From NCBI GenBank assembly GCA_018648865.1, contig JABGQH010000009.1:26142-90141 (forward strand): a stretch of 64,000 bases of DNA. Reading direction: 5' to 3'. Made by a program: the position numbers and the translations under genes. This DNA is from Candidatus Peregrinibacteria bacterium. GTDB lineage: Bacteria; Patescibacteriota; Gracilibacteria; Peribacterales; Peribacteraceae. This document shows positions 18,251 to 27,404 of the stretch, one piece after another. Within the stretch, counting starts at the first letter, position 1, and each line of letters opens with the position of its first letter. Below the pieces are notes generated by a model. That model made no database searches. It was not told where the DNA came from and worked only from the letters and a program-made list of their open reading frames with translations.

Positions 18251-18302
18251 TTGTATTACAATGTATTACAAAGGTGATGAAATGTAATACAATGTAATAC
18301 AA
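18251..18302. repeat. Long inverted repeat of TGTATTACA units
   Basis: Two 19-nt arms (one mismatch) around a 14-nt loop, starting 2 bp after the preceding stop codon. Each arm is itself two direct copies of TGTATTACA(A). A related GTAATACAA stands alone near 27014. It could act as a weak terminator or a dimeric protein-binding site. Confidence 0.7.
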
Positions 18303-18326
18303 TTTTAATTAATTTATAATTCATAT

Positions 18327-18851
18327 ATGAATAATATCTCATCACTAATGGTAATAAGTCTATTTGCACCACTTTGCCTGCTAACATCCTGTAAAGAAGA
18401 AAAGGTATCTATACAGAAGCCAGATAATCTAGAAACTCATAGCCAGCCAATGCCAACAGGGGGAGTAGTAGTAGATGATAGATTTGGAAAAGAAGTTTGG
18501 TTTGCATATGGTTCAATAAATGGAGAAGGGGACACAAGCGCAAATGGAGTATTGCAGGCACATTATTTTGAAGATGGCTCTTATGCTCAAGAAATGCAAT
18601 TAAATATACAAAGACCAGAGGATGGCAGTTTCTTTGAGGCTTGGTTAATTAATCCAGATACAGGTGATTTAATTAGTGCTGGGCATCTGCATACAATGTT
18701 TGGAGACGTGCGTCACGCCAACCAATTTACAAGTGATATAGATTATAGGTCCTATACTATTGTTCATGTTACAAAAGAATTGGATGACGGTGATCCAAAG
18801 CCATCTGATATTTTAGTAGCAAAAGGAACACTTAAGCCCGTAGAACGCTAA
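18327..18851 (+). CDS. Putative lipoprotein with RskA-like domain
   Basis: The first 24 residues form a lipoprotein signal peptide with lipobox LLTSC, so the mature 151-residue protein should be anchored by a lipidated cysteine (Lgt is encoded at 28262). The remaining sequence is a single small domain; segments such as EAWLINPDTGDLISAGHL and SYTIVHVTKELDDGDPKPSDILVAKG resemble the extracytoplasmic part of anti-sigma-factor RskA-like proteins (ELWLI...AG...VTLEP..G...P). That similarity is from memory and no anti-sigma function should be assumed, since the helical anti-sigma part is missing. Confidence 0.7.
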   Translation: MNNISSLMVISLFAPLCLLTSCKEEKVSIQKPDNLETHSQPMPTGGVVVDDRFGKEVWFAYGSINGEGDTSANGVLQAHYFEDGSYAQEMQLNIQRPEDGSFFEAWLINPDTGDLISAGHLHTMFGDVRHANQFTSDIDYRSYTIVHVTKELDDGDPKPSDILVAKGTLKPVER

Positions 18852-19355
18852 GCGTCTTGGCTATTAGTGATAAATTTTATTTGCTCGTTGTTTCTTCCTC
18901 TTCAGATTTTACTCTCTAGGGACTAAAGAGTTGGAAGGCTCATCACCATACTTAATGTAAGGAAGGCAATGAGGAACGCGTGCATTAGCACTACATTGGA
19001 AGAAACACGTTGTGTGAAGTGTTTCACGTTACTTATCATACGGGACGGGGGGCAAGCAGAGCAGTGTACGGAATAGGCACTTGTTGTCTAGTAAGAAGTG
19101 ATTAATTCCATTATATGAACAAACTCTTTGTTCAATGTCATACTTTATGGCTATAGCTAGCCAAATAGGAATAGTTTCATAGTTTAATTTAAGAAGGAAA
19201 ATAGTTGTATAAAAAATGTATACACAAATGTCTAAAAAACAGCATAATCCGCTTTAAATGGTCACTTACTCAATTAGATCTCAAATAAAAATCATATATT
19301 TCATTTAGTAATTTGCAATCTTGTATGGCATCTAGTTACATGCTTATATATAAAT
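18852..19355. other. 500-bp non-coding region with a structured core
   Basis: No convincing reading frame on either strand. The first half (18889-19110) is less AT-rich than its surroundings and dense in complementary segments (see the ncRNA candidate). A hairpin GAACAAA-CTC-TTTGTTC lies at 19117-19133, and a TATAAT on the minus strand (19110-19115) could drive leftward transcription. The last 200 bp before the transporter gene are very AT-rich and show nothing I can name. Confidence 0.5.
18889..19007. ncRNA. Candidate structured RNA domain (unidentified)
   Basis: A perfect 10-bp long-range stem (TGTTTCTTCC 18889-18898 with GGAAGAAACA 18998-19007) encloses three ordered helices: ACTCT/AGAGT (18911-18931); an extended hairpin CTCAT-ca-CC-ata-CTTA-atg-TAAG-gaa-GG-ca-ATGAG (18939-18973) with symmetric internal loops; and GTGC-ATTA-GCAC. 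I checked for signatures of RNase P (GAGGAAAGUCC), tmRNA (GGGG...; CCA end), SRP and preQ1 aptamers and found none. The strand is undecided. It lies between a lipoprotein gene and the queuosine-precursor transporter gene. Confidence 0.4.
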
Positions 19356-20054
19356 ATGAAACCTCTAAAATATTTTGATGTTGTAGTCTCTTTCTTTGTA
19401 GCAGCCTTGCTAATTAGCAACATTTCATCTTCTGCAAAGATTGTTGATTGGGGTTTCTCTATTTTCGGCTTAAGGCTAGCGTTTGATGCAGGAACATTGC
19501 TGTTTCCTATTAGTTATATATTTGGAGACATCCTTACAGAAGTATATGGGTATCAAAAAGCACGCAGAGCTATTTGGATCGGATTTTTCATGAGCGCAAT
19601 TATGAGTGGCTACTTCTTGTTAGTTCAAAAAATGCCAGGAGAAGAGCAATGGCTGCTGTATGCAGGTAATGATGCATATTCCTCAATACTAGGTGGTGTG
19701 AGTACTGGGGGGATCGTTATTGCAAGTTTATGTGCATACTTGTTTGGTGAGCTAAGCAACTCTGTAATTTTGGCTAAGATGAAAGTACTAATGAATGGCA
19801 GATATTTGTGGATGAGGACTATTGGATCTACTTTGATTGGTCAGATTATTGATTCTGTAATTTTTGTAACTATTGCCTGTTTATTAGGTGTTTTCCCATG
19901 GGAAATAGCTGTGAGTCTGATTATCGCAAATTACATTTTCAAAGTTTCGATAGAAGTCTTATTCACGCCATTAACGTATAAGATTGTTGATTTCCTTAAA
20001 AAGGAAGAGGGATTAGACTATTTTGACACAAATACTAAATTCTCGATCGTTTGA
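19356..20054 (+). CDS. yhhQ: Queuosine precursor transporter (YhhQ/VUT family)
   Basis: Imports preQ0/preQ1 or queuine for tRNA queuosine synthesis. Six hydrophobic segments and the conserved central motif FPISYIFGDILTEVYGYQKAR identify the YhhQ (VUT) family; 232 aa is normal. SKAELSN-type residues appear as LFGELSNSVILAK, and the charged-polar TM5 region LIGQIIDSVIF is also family-like. Such salvage fits an organism that cannot make the precursor. It stands alone, with an AT-rich upstream region and no visible preQ1 aptamer. Confidence 0.9.
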   Translation: MKPLKYFDVVVSFFVAALLISNISSSAKIVDWGFSIFGLRLAFDAGTLLFPISYIFGDILTEVYGYQKARRAIWIGFFMSAIMSGYFLLVQKMPGEEQWLLYAGNDAYSSILGGVSTGGIVIASLCAYLFGELSNSVILAKMKVLMNGRYLWMRTIGSTLIGQIIDSVIFVTIACLLGVFPWEIAVSLIIANYIFKVSIEVLFTPLTYKIVDFLKKEEGLDYFDTNTKFSIV

Positions 20055-20061
20055 TAATAAA

Positions 20062-20904
20062 CTATTTGGATTCCTCTGGCATCACACCAAAGATGTGCAA
20101 GTAAACTGAGGATCGCAATTCATCATCAATTGGTCCAATTACACTAAGCCTTTCAATAACTCTTTTTAATTCCATCGCATGCATTTCTGCAATTTTATCC
20201 TCTTTTTCTAGCTGTAATTGTTTTTCTACCTCTGGATTAACTTTATTAAGATATTGATTAGATCTTGCTTTGCTTAATGATCGTTTAACAGAATTTGATC
20301 TTTTACTCTTATCATTTTGGTATCTACTGATTTTATTTTCCAAATATCCATTTCTAAGACTATTTTTATCATTTAAATTTGAATGAATCTCAGACATAAC
20401 ATTTTTAGATCTTTGCTCTTTAATTTGTCTAACACTTATTCTTTTTCTGTGTAAGAAACTTGTTCTGCTTTGTGTTCGAGATTTTTTTAATGCTTCCCAC
20501 TGGTTTCTCCATGCCATTTCTTTTTCCTTCAATGCTGCTTCTTTTTCTTCTCTTTGAATAGCGAAGAGAGATTTAGCATTACTCATCATTCTTTGACGAG
20601 CTCTTAACTGAATCTTATTTTTTAAAGAATGCAATAGTGGTAATTGGCTTAGCAGATCGTTTTCTTCTTGTATTCTACTTTCTACCCAAGCTTTTAAATC
20701 TTCTCTTTCTTTCATTATATCTTTTTGAATTTCTTTTAGTGCAGCAAAGGACCTTGCATATTCATTTTCTTGTACGTCTCTTTGTTGATTAATTGTTTGA
20801 ATATTTTCACTTAATACATTTATATCAACTTCTGATGCACTTGCTAGGCAAGGCAAGATTATTACTGCTGTAACCAATGTATAGATAGATAATGAATGTT
20901 TCAT
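20062..20904 (-). CDS. Secreted coiled-coil protein of unknown function
   Basis: I start at MKHSLSIYTLV (20904), which gives a clean signal peptide ending ASA-SE; the longer ORF-track start would put two hydrophobic segments in front. The mature 260 residues are highly charged and predicted helical: repeated KEREDLKAWVESRIQEEN, RAREKEAALKEKEM, RKRISVRQIKEQRSK patterns, rich in Lys, Arg, Glu and Ser, with no cysteine. No family recognised. It is convergent with the transporter gene and divergent from the TPM protein. Confidence 0.7.
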   Translation of the reverse strand: MKHSLSIYTLVTAVIILPCLASASEVDINVLSENIQTINQQRDVQENEYARSFAALKEIQKDIMKEREDLKAWVESRIQEENDLLSQLPLLHSLKNKIQLRARQRMMSNAKSLFAIQREEKEAALKEKEMAWRNQWEALKKSRTQSRTSFLHRKRISVRQIKEQRSKNVMSEIHSNLNDKNSLRNGYLENKISRYQNDKSKRSNSVKRSLSKARSNQYLNKVNPEVEKQLQLEKEDKIAEMHAMELKRVIERLSVIGPIDDELRSSVYLHIFGVMPEESK

Positions 20905-21057
20905 AGTATTTGGAGAAAGTTGTGACAGGAGTGGCAGAATACAGAATGGTATAATGATGTCAAATATTCTGCTCAAATGGACAAAACAAAATAATGATTT
21001 TGTAATAAATATCAGCATTTCACTTATGTGATATTTAGTGTGTATAATATTTTGTAT

Positions 21058-21837
21058 ATGAAGTTAAAGTGGTTTTCAGTATGTATTTGTTTGGCATTTG
21101 CAACTCCAATTGTTGCATCTGCTGCATTTTCACTTCCTCCAAACGATGGGTATCTTACAGATGATGCCTCTCTTATAGATGCTACGCAGGAGCAGGTTAT
21201 AGAAAGTGCCCTATCCGGATTAGCAGATCAAACTGGCCAGTTTATTGTTGTGTTCTTTATAGAGAGCTTACTTGGTTATGATGTTGACGATATAACAGAT
21301 CAAGTTAGAGAAGAGTGGGATTTACCATCAAATAGTGTTTTGTTACTTTTCTCATACAGCGATAGAATCGCTAATGTTTCAACTGACTTTCAACTAAGTA
21401 CTATTTTTAGTGATCAGGTAAGAAATGGAATTGTGGAGAAAGATATTATGCCTAGTGTAAGGGAAGGAAAATACAACAAAGCTATTTTGAGTGGTGTAGA
21501 GAGCATCATGAATCACATAACTGGGAAGTACACTGAAGAGAGGTATTACACTGGCCTTGAGTCGAGTAAGTCATTGGCTGTTACATTGCTTTATGCAATT
21601 GTCTTCTTATTTGCTTTGTCTTGGTTGCTTGGAACAATTGCTATATTCACATTCAATAGAAGGTATTCAATCGCAGGTACTTTAATAGGTCCAATTGTTG
21701 GTGTCATACTATTACAGAAACATGGAATGTGGCTTAGTATCCCACCATTCTTGCTACTGGGGGTGCTGTCTGATTATTTTGTTTTCAAATTATATAAATC
21801 CTGTGTTCCAAAAAGAAGAAGGAAGAGATCAAAGTAA
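21058..21837 (+). CDS. TPM-domain membrane protein (YgcG-like)
   Basis: Residues 1-21 form a signal peptide (start chosen at 21058, MKLKWFSV, since the ORF-track start only adds a non-signal stretch). A TPM domain follows (about 25-150), recognised by LPPNDGYLTDDASLID at its start, QFIVVFFIES, NSVLLLFSYSDR and the C-terminal AILSGVESIMNHI. Two or three membrane spans (about 170-245) and a basic tail KRRRKRSK end the protein. TPM proteins face the exterior and have been linked to envelope maintenance; the precise role is unknown. Confidence 0.82.
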   Translation: MKLKWFSVCICLAFATPIVASAAFSLPPNDGYLTDDASLIDATQEQVIESALSGLADQTGQFIVVFFIESLLGYDVDDITDQVREEWDLPSNSVLLLFSYSDRIANVSTDFQLSTIFSDQVRNGIVEKDIMPSVREGKYNKAILSGVESIMNHITGKYTEERYYTGLESSKSLAVTLLYAIVFLFALSWLLGTIAIFTFNRRYSIAGTLIGPIVGVILLQKHGMWLSIPPFLLLGVLSDYFVFKLYKSCVPKRRRKRSK

Positions 21838-21857
21838 TTCTTTGCTAGAATATATGT

Positions 21858-22793
21858 ATGAACTCAATTCTGTTTGCATACTTTCTTCATCATTTTAATC
21901 TAGGTCAGCAGAACAATTCTTTGGCAGCTGCTCAGACTCAAAACGTTGTTAGTACAACGAATGCAGTTCTTTCTGTAGAACATGAGCAGGCTACTGTTAG
22001 GTCATTTCCTCGTGGCTCTACTAGGATTCCGTTTTTAAATTTAAGTTTAAAAACATCTTGTGATGAAGACGTGATTTTAGATGGGATTACTGTACGTCAT
22101 AGGGGGTTAGGGAGTGCACAGGATATTAGTTCTGTATATTTACTAGCTGATAATAGGAGAATAACAAGGGGACGAACTGTTCCAAAAGATGGAGAAGTGC
22201 ACTTTAATATTCGCAATATTGTTATTAAAGCATGTTCAACTAAGCTAATTACTGTTGCAGCAGATATTTCTGCAGATGCAGCTATAGATTCGCAGCATGG
22301 GTTTTATATTGATGATGCTAAGGATGTCTCGACAAATTCAAATGTCTACCTTTCCGCCAGACCTGATTTGAAACAAAACAATGTCTATAGGACAGCTACA
22401 AAGAAAGCAGGGACTATCAATGTTACCTATGCGAACATTTCAAGCAGGATCAAGTACGGATTGCGCAGAAAGGTAATGAGATTTCTACTTAAAGCAGACT
22501 CCGTTTCTAATCATAAAATTTCTGCAATTACGATTAGTAATCGCGGAAGTGCTAAAGATGATAATTTGAAAAATATATTTATAGAAACAGGAACGCAGGT
22601 AATTACTCCTGTTGTTAGCCAAATGAATGGTGATTCAATTGATTTGATTTTTGATCCTCCTTTTATCTTAAACAAAAACCAAGAAAGATTGTTTTCTGTT
22701 AGAGCAGACGTAATGGCAAAGAGATCAAGAACCGTGCAGCTAATTATAGAAGAACCGAGTGATATAATTTCTATACCTGTTAGTGGAAGATAA
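21858..22793 (+). CDS. Exported protein with two repeated beta-rich domains
   Basis: Family not recognised. A hydrophobic N-terminus (about residues 1-25) precedes two similar segments: FPRGSTRIPFLNLSLKT...ILDGITVRHRGLGSAQDISSVYLL (about 45-160) and RKVMRFLLKADS...KISAITISNRGSAKDDNLKNIFIE (about 190-305), each a string of short beta-strands. Such paired modules occur on surface proteins of related bacteria. The start is well supported: an extended -10 TGcTAGAAT ends at 21851, 6 nt before the ATG, so the message is leaderless. Confidence 0.7.
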   Translation: MNSILFAYFLHHFNLGQQNNSLAAAQTQNVVSTTNAVLSVEHEQATVRSFPRGSTRIPFLNLSLKTSCDEDVILDGITVRHRGLGSAQDISSVYLLADNRRITRGRTVPKDGEVHFNIRNIVIKACSTKLITVAADISADAAIDSQHGFYIDDAKDVSTNSNVYLSARPDLKQNNVYRTATKKAGTINVTYANISSRIKYGLRRKVMRFLLKADSVSNHKISAITISNRGSAKDDNLKNIFIETGTQVITPVVSQMNGDSIDLIFDPPFILNKNQERLFSVRADVMAKRSRTVQLIIEEPSDIISIPVSGR

Positions 22794-22905
22794 ATATTGT
22801 CTTTACTGTGAACAATTCGTAATTATGCTCTGGTGCCATATCTAAACTGTACGTTCTATTAAAGTCATGGCAAACTACATAGGATCAATTTCTTGTCTGC
22901 TTATT

Positions 22906-23871
22906 ATGATTTCAAATAGTATAAAAAAAATGTCAGTTGTAGCACTAGGTGTTTTATTAATTACAGCTTGTGTTAAACAAAATGCAGACGGAGGTGAGCT
23001 ACCTCCAGAGGAGGTTCTAATGAAATCAGTTATTGCTGCTATGCAAACTGAATCAGCAAAATTTGATGTAGAAGGGAATATTCAAGTAAATAAACCTGAT
23101 AGCTTAATAAATGCTAGCGCAGTTATTAAAGGACGACAGGATGCGATGGGAAAACAGTCACACTTTTCTGCAGATATTCATCTTGTTTCTAACAATGCTT
23201 CTGAATCGCTGTCATTGGATACAAAAATTAAAATTACTACTCTAGGTCCAGACGAAATATATTTGATGGTAGATGAATTGATTGCAGATGGAGAGAACCC
23301 ATTATTTTCTGAATCATTAGTAAAAATGTTCACTGGAAAATGGATCACTGTTAAAAGTAACGAGTCCGATATGGGTAATTCTACTGTAAGTCCTGATCCC
23401 AGATTATTACGTGCACAGGCAAAAGTTGTTAGAGTAAAGGAAGAATTGCCTTTCACGTCTATTGATGACAATGACACGTATCATTATTCGGTATCTGTAG
23501 ATCCAGAAAAGTTAGCTCTATACTTAGAAGAAGTATCAAAGGAACAGGGTGAAGAGTTTGATAGTGAAATGCTTATGGAAATGTACAACACATTAATAGC
23601 ATCAGGAGAAATTTGGATAGATGCAGATACATTTAATGTTAGAAAGATAGTGTGGAATATTGATTCACTTATTACGCAAGATGGCACAGTAATTTCAGGA
23701 GAAATGGATGTTATGTTCTCTGATTTTAATAATGTAGAGCCAATACTTCCCCCAGATGAGAGTATTAGCATCACAGAAGCAATGGGCTCTATATTTGGGT
23801 CTCAATTACAAGACGAAGACGATCAATCTATACAATTAATGCTTCAGCAATCAATTCCACTTAATGAGTAA
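22906..23871 (+). CDS. Putative lipoprotein, LolA/LppX-like fold
   Basis: Starting at MISNSIKKMSVVAL (22906) gives a standard lipoprotein signal with lipobox LITAC; the ORF-track start (22867) adds 13 residues and is less likely. The mature part begins with an acidic linker, then MKSVIAAMQTESAKFDVEGNIQV, the opening pattern of LppX/LprG-like and LolA-like lipid-carrying beta-clamshells, and runs as alternating strands to the end (EISGEMDVMFSDFN). Its stop overlaps the next start (TAATG), so it is co-translated with the PKD protein. Confidence 0.72.
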   Translation: MISNSIKKMSVVALGVLLITACVKQNADGGELPPEEVLMKSVIAAMQTESAKFDVEGNIQVNKPDSLINASAVIKGRQDAMGKQSHFSADIHLVSNNASESLSLDTKIKITTLGPDEIYLMVDELIADGENPLFSESLVKMFTGKWITVKSNESDMGNSTVSPDPRLLRAQAKVVRVKEELPFTSIDDNDTYHYSVSVDPEKLALYLEEVSKEQGEEFDSEMLMEMYNTLIASGEIWIDADTFNVRKIVWNIDSLITQDGTVISGEMDVMFSDFNNVEPILPPDESISITEAMGSIFGSQLQDEDDQSIQLMLQQSIPLNE

Positions 23872-25847
23872 TGGATACTAACCAACAATCTGTAGACGGC
23901 ATTTCGGTTGATCAGCCGGCAATTTCGAAAGCTAATCCTAATATTAAGATGGCTTTATTGATTATTTTTTTAACGCCATATGTAATATTTGTTTTTTGGT
24001 GCTTATTCTTGTTGGCATTTTTGCCAAATGCAAAAGGGGACTTTGAACAGCTAATACCGCTTGGTGTAATGAGTGGATTTTCTGGCGCTGCAGTTTTATC
24101 AATAATCGCTGCATTCTTATTAAAGAGGATTGTATTTGCAGATAAACAGAGAATAATTACAATCTTAGGAGTAACAAAAATATCTGCTGTGATATTGCCA
24201 GGAATAATTATTGCTTTATTTACAGTATATAAAATACAACAAGAGCCATCCCTATCATTGCAGATACTGGCTCCAGAGATTCAAGGAAAATTAATTGCCC
24301 CTTTAACAATTACATTTGGTCTAAATGAAGCTGCAGATGTATTAAGTAGAAGGGGACTGAGTATAGAATCAATTTCTTGGGATTTCGAAGGAGACGGGGA
24401 AGCTAATGAGGAAACAATCGAAACAGAGTCAACTGCATACTACGAAGACAAAGGAACATATGACGTTGCTGTGAAACTTACTTTGACTGATGGTTCATTT
24501 AGATATATATATAGAAAACTACTTATCGCAGATGCTGTATTTTCTGTCTTTCCAATTCAGCCAATAGTAGACGAGCCAGTTACACTTAGTATTGAACACA
24601 TGATTAATGATCCTGTTAAGCTAGTAGAAGCAAAATGGGATTTTCAAAGTGACGGAGAAATAGATGAAATAACAGACAAAACAGATGTTTCATTTACTTA
24701 TCCTAGAACTGGATTAAACACAGTTACTGTAACAATGCTTCTTAGTAATCAAACTCTGTTAACAATGCAAAGGGAGATTACAATTACAGACCCTCCTCCA
24801 CTTCCTTTCCCAGTAAGTATAGAAACTGATCCAATTAACCTAATTGGACCTGCTCCTTTTGGTATTTTATTTAGCATAGAAACCAGTGAGCCATTTCAAA
24901 GTGTAGATTGGGACTTAGGAGACGGTAATAAGGCAAGTGGAGATCGCATAGGCCATACTTTTGAAGATAACGGTAATTATTACGTCACAGCAGAGGTCAG
25001 GTCTAATAGCGGTGTAGTTGCACGCGTGAGTAAAACAGTTCGTGTTGTAGATGTATTAAGGTTACCGGATCTAAAATTCGTAGGAACACCAGATATAAGA
25101 GGTAGAAAGATTTCTGGTGAAGTTCCTTTGCAAATTGAGGTAAGTCCAGAAACAAATCAACCATTAATTGATTTTGTTTGGGAGGCTCCAAATGCTACGG
25201 CTGTTGAATCTACTGACACTGTGTTAAAGGCAATTTATAGAAGGCCAGGAACATATACAGCAACAATGATTGCAACTGGGCCATCTAAAAATGTTTTAAG
25301 AATGTCGCTAACAATAGAGGTATTACCTCCAAGTTCTATAATCGCAATTCGTATGAGTCCAGAGGGCGGTGTTTCTCCTCTCCTAGTTCGTTTTGATGCA
25401 TCTGAAACTGTAATACCAGATGAAGAAATCACTGGGTTTGAATGGAAGTTTGGAGACGGTATACAATCTTCTCCTATACAAAGTGGTGCACAGATTGAGT
25501 ATCTATTTGAACAACCTGGTACTTACAGAATATTAGTTACTGCATTTACAACTAGTGGAAAAACATTCAGCGCAGAAAGAACTATAGTAGTACGTGCTCC
25601 TGTATTAGATGCTTGTTTCACAACTAGTAGAACATCAGGCAAAGCGCCACTAGGTGTTAGCTTTGATATGTCTTGTACTACAGGTAGATCAGACGATATA
25701 GAATGGGACTTTGGAGATGGTTCAACAACAGACGAGAATAATCCTATCCATGTATTCGAGAGACCAGGTACATATAATGTTATCCTTTCTCTAAAAGATG
25801 AACAGGGCTCATTGAGCCAAGAAATGCTTACTATTACTTCCCAATAA
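23871..25847 (+). CDS. Membrane protein with six PKD-type domains
   Basis: Three membrane spans near residues 25-50, 62-88 and 100-122 precede a large external part. Six PKD-like modules are visible by their W-D-F-G-D-G and PGTY motifs: SWDFEGDG, KWDFQSDG, DWDLGDGN, a divergent FVWEAPN...RRPGTYTATM, EWKFGDGI...QPGTYRI and EWDFGDGS...RPGTYNV. PKD domains are beta-sandwich adhesion or spacer modules. It starts inside the stop of the lipoprotein gene, so the two may form an envelope pair. No catalytic domain is evident. Confidence 0.85.
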   Translation: MDTNQQSVDGISVDQPAISKANPNIKMALLIIFLTPYVIFVFWCLFLLAFLPNAKGDFEQLIPLGVMSGFSGAAVLSIIAAFLLKRIVFADKQRIITILGVTKISAVILPGIIIALFTVYKIQQEPSLSLQILAPEIQGKLIAPLTITFGLNEAADVLSRRGLSIESISWDFEGDGEANEETIETESTAYYEDKGTYDVAVKLTLTDGSFRYIYRKLLIADAVFSVFPIQPIVDEPVTLSIEHMINDPVKLVEAKWDFQSDGEIDEITDKTDVSFTYPRTGLNTVTVTMLLSNQTLLTMQREITITDPPPLPFPVSIETDPINLIGPAPFGILFSIETSEPFQSVDWDLGDGNKASGDRIGHTFEDNGNYYVTAEVRSNSGVVARVSKTVRVVDVLRLPDLKFVGTPDIRGRKISGEVPLQIEVSPETNQPLIDFVWEAPNATAVESTDTVLKAIYRRPGTYTATMIATGPSKNVLRMSLTIEVLPPSSIIAIRMSPEGGVSPLLVRFDASETVIPDEEITGFEWKFGDGIQSSPIQSGAQIEYLFEQPGTYRILVTAFTTSGKTFSAERTIVVRAPVLDACFTTSRTSGKAPLGVSFDMSCTTGRSDDIEWDFGDGSTTDENNPIHVFERPGTYNVILSLKDEQGSLSQEMLTITSQ

Positions 25848-25852
25848 TTAAA

Positions 25853-25945
25853 ATGAAGCAAAAAAAAGTTGTCCGAATCGTAGCTACTGTAGGTGCTTTA
25901 GCAATTGTTGCAGCAGCCTTATTGCCTGTGTTAAGCGCTTTCTAG
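25853..25945 (+). CDS. Putative 30-residue membrane peptide
   Basis: Too short for the ORF track. ATG at 25853, 5 bp after the PKD gene, encodes MKQKKVVRIVATVGALAIVA...F: a basic tip and one hydrophobic helix, ending at 25945, one base before the convergent tsaD stop. The fit into the exact gap and the membrane-peptide logic suggest it is real; no homologue is known to me. Confidence 0.45.
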   Translation: MKQKKVVRIVATVGALAIVAAALLPVLSAF

Positions 25946-26962
25946 TTAGTCAGATGCTTTTCCAGATTTAAATGACTCATATGCGAGATCACCTTTTTCC
26001 CGAAAGAGAAAATATCCAGCTGCAGCAATCATAGACCCGTTATCTGTACAGTATTTTATTTTTGTAGGGCATCGAACAGTTTTATCTTTGAAAGTAGAAT
26101 TCACGATCTCTCTTAAATGATTATTAGCAGATACTCCACCAACAATATGAATTTCATTACATTCATCATGTTCAGATACTGCTCGTTTTAATCTATCTAC
26201 AAGATGAGCGCATATAGCATTCTCGTAAGACGCAGAAATATCAACAAGTTGCTTATCTGTAAGTGATTCAGGCGTATCGATATTTAGATCTCTTAAAAGA
26301 TATTTAAGTGATGTCTTTAGTCCAGAGAAACTAAAATCTAGTGATTTATCATTTGCTAGAGGTAGAGGAAACTTATGTGAAGTAGCATCTCCATCTATTG
26401 CAGTTTTGCTAATCGATGGGCCACCAGGGTAGGGGAGCCCTAGCTGAATTGCTCCTTTATCGAATGCTTCTCCTGCTGCATCATCTTTTGTTGATCCAAG
26501 TAATATTCCCTCTGTATGAGACTTTCTAAGCCAAAGATCTGTATGACCGCCAGAAACAGATAAAGTTAAAATTGGATAACTTGGTTCATCCTCACATTCC
26601 AACCATACGGATGATAAATGACCTAAGGTGTGATTAACTCCAATTAATGGCTTATTCCATATTGAGCAGAATGCTCTAGCAGTAGATGTGCCTACCAAAA
26701 GAGAGCCAAGTAATCCGGGCCCCTTTGTTACTGCTACTGCATCAATGTCCATTGCAGAAAGATTAGCCTCACTAAGTGCAGTATTTAGTACAGGAATCAT
26801 ATATTCAACTTGAGCTCTGGCAGCTTCCTCTGGGATAACTCCTCCTGCATTCTCAAAAAGCTCAATTGAGCTGCTAGTTACATTAGATAAAACCTTTCTT
26901 CCATCTTCTACTATTGCAACAGAGGTTTCATCGCACGATGTTTCTATTCCTAGTATTAGCAC
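25946..26962 (-). CDS. tsaD: tRNA t6A threonylcarbamoyltransferase TsaD
   Basis: Catalyses the last step of N6-threonylcarbamoyladenosine formation at A37 of ANN-decoding tRNAs, with TsaB, TsaC and TsaE. The ASKHA-fold motifs GIETSCDETSVA, the metal-binding NHTLGHLSS, SGGHTDL and GGVSANNHLR are intact; 338 aa is normal. The start codon is GTG, supported by TATACT (26969-26974) exactly 6 nt upstream, implying a leaderless message. Confidence 0.97.
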   Translation of the reverse strand: MLILGIETSCDETSVAIVEDGRKVLSNVTSSSIELFENAGGVIPEEAARAQVEYMIPVLNTALSEANLSAMDIDAVAVTKGPGLLGSLLVGTSTARAFCSIWNKPLIGVNHTLGHLSSVWLECEDEPSYPILTLSVSGGHTDLWLRKSHTEGILLGSTKDDAAGEAFDKGAIQLGLPYPGGPSISKTAIDGDATSHKFPLPLANDKSLDFSFSGLKTSLKYLLRDLNIDTPESLTDKQLVDISASYENAICAHLVDRLKRAVSEHDECNEIHIVGGVSANNHLREIVNSTFKDKTVRCPTKIKYCTDNGSMIAAAGYFLFREKGDLAYESFKSGKASD

Positions 26963-26968
26963 AAGCTT

Positions 26969-26974
26969 AGTATA
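26969..26974 (-). promoter_or_regulatory. -10 box of tsaD
   Basis: TATACT on the minus strand, 6 nt from the GTG start. The spacing places the transcription start at or next to the start codon. Confidence 0.65.
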
Positions 26975-27404
26975 CGTAAAATTGAGGATAATGAAGAGAT
27001 AGATTAATAAAAATTGTAATACAATTTATTATATAATGAAGATTAGATTTCGTATTCCCTCTCCCGGCGGGAGAGGGTTAGGGAGAGGGGGTGATCACCA
27101 TAAAGGACAAAGTACATAATTTATTTACTAAAATAATTCATTACATGTTCATTTTTTGTCTTGATACAAAAAACGAACCAAAAAAGATCAAGACAAACGC
27201 AGACTCGCTCGTCGCATACTTGCTAGACATAAGTTTAACTCACAGAGACAAGTCATCTGTTCGTGTATCACTAGAAACTATGCAATGCTCCTCTCTCAAA
27301 CAAGTGCGCTTGCATTTTATGCTTAAGGCTCAAAGCTTATAGCTTAAAGCTATTTAAACCGTTCCATTGCTTCACTGTTATACTGCTTCACTGTTTTACT
27401 GATA
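26975..27404. other. 430-bp intergenic region with repeats
   Basis: Holds a GTAATACAA motif (near 27014), a GC-rich palindromic repeat (27057-27077), an 83-codon ORF (27091-27342) with no start signal, domain or codon-use support that I consider spurious, an AGCTTAAAGCT-type repeat (27321-27355), and a TTCACTGTTATACTGCTTCACTG repeat-like run (27367-27403) that resembles the sequence upstream of the ftsL-like gene. Confidence 0.55.
27057..27077. repeat. REP-like palindrome
   Basis: CCCTCTCCCGGCGGGAGAGG(G) forms a strong hairpin and is followed by TTAGGGAGAGGGGG, an arrangement seen as an interspersed repeat in many unrelated bacterial genomes. GC content is far above that of the surroundings. 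Confidence 0.7.

Noticed and set aside
18852-19355. RNase P RNA, tmRNA, SRP RNA or preQ1 riboswitch
   Set aside because: Key sequence signatures of each are absent, so only an unnamed structured RNA is proposed.
27091-27342. 83-codon ORF in the tsaD-sortase gap
   Set aside because: No promoter box, ribosome site or recognisable domain; it runs through a REP-like palindrome and a dispersed repeat.
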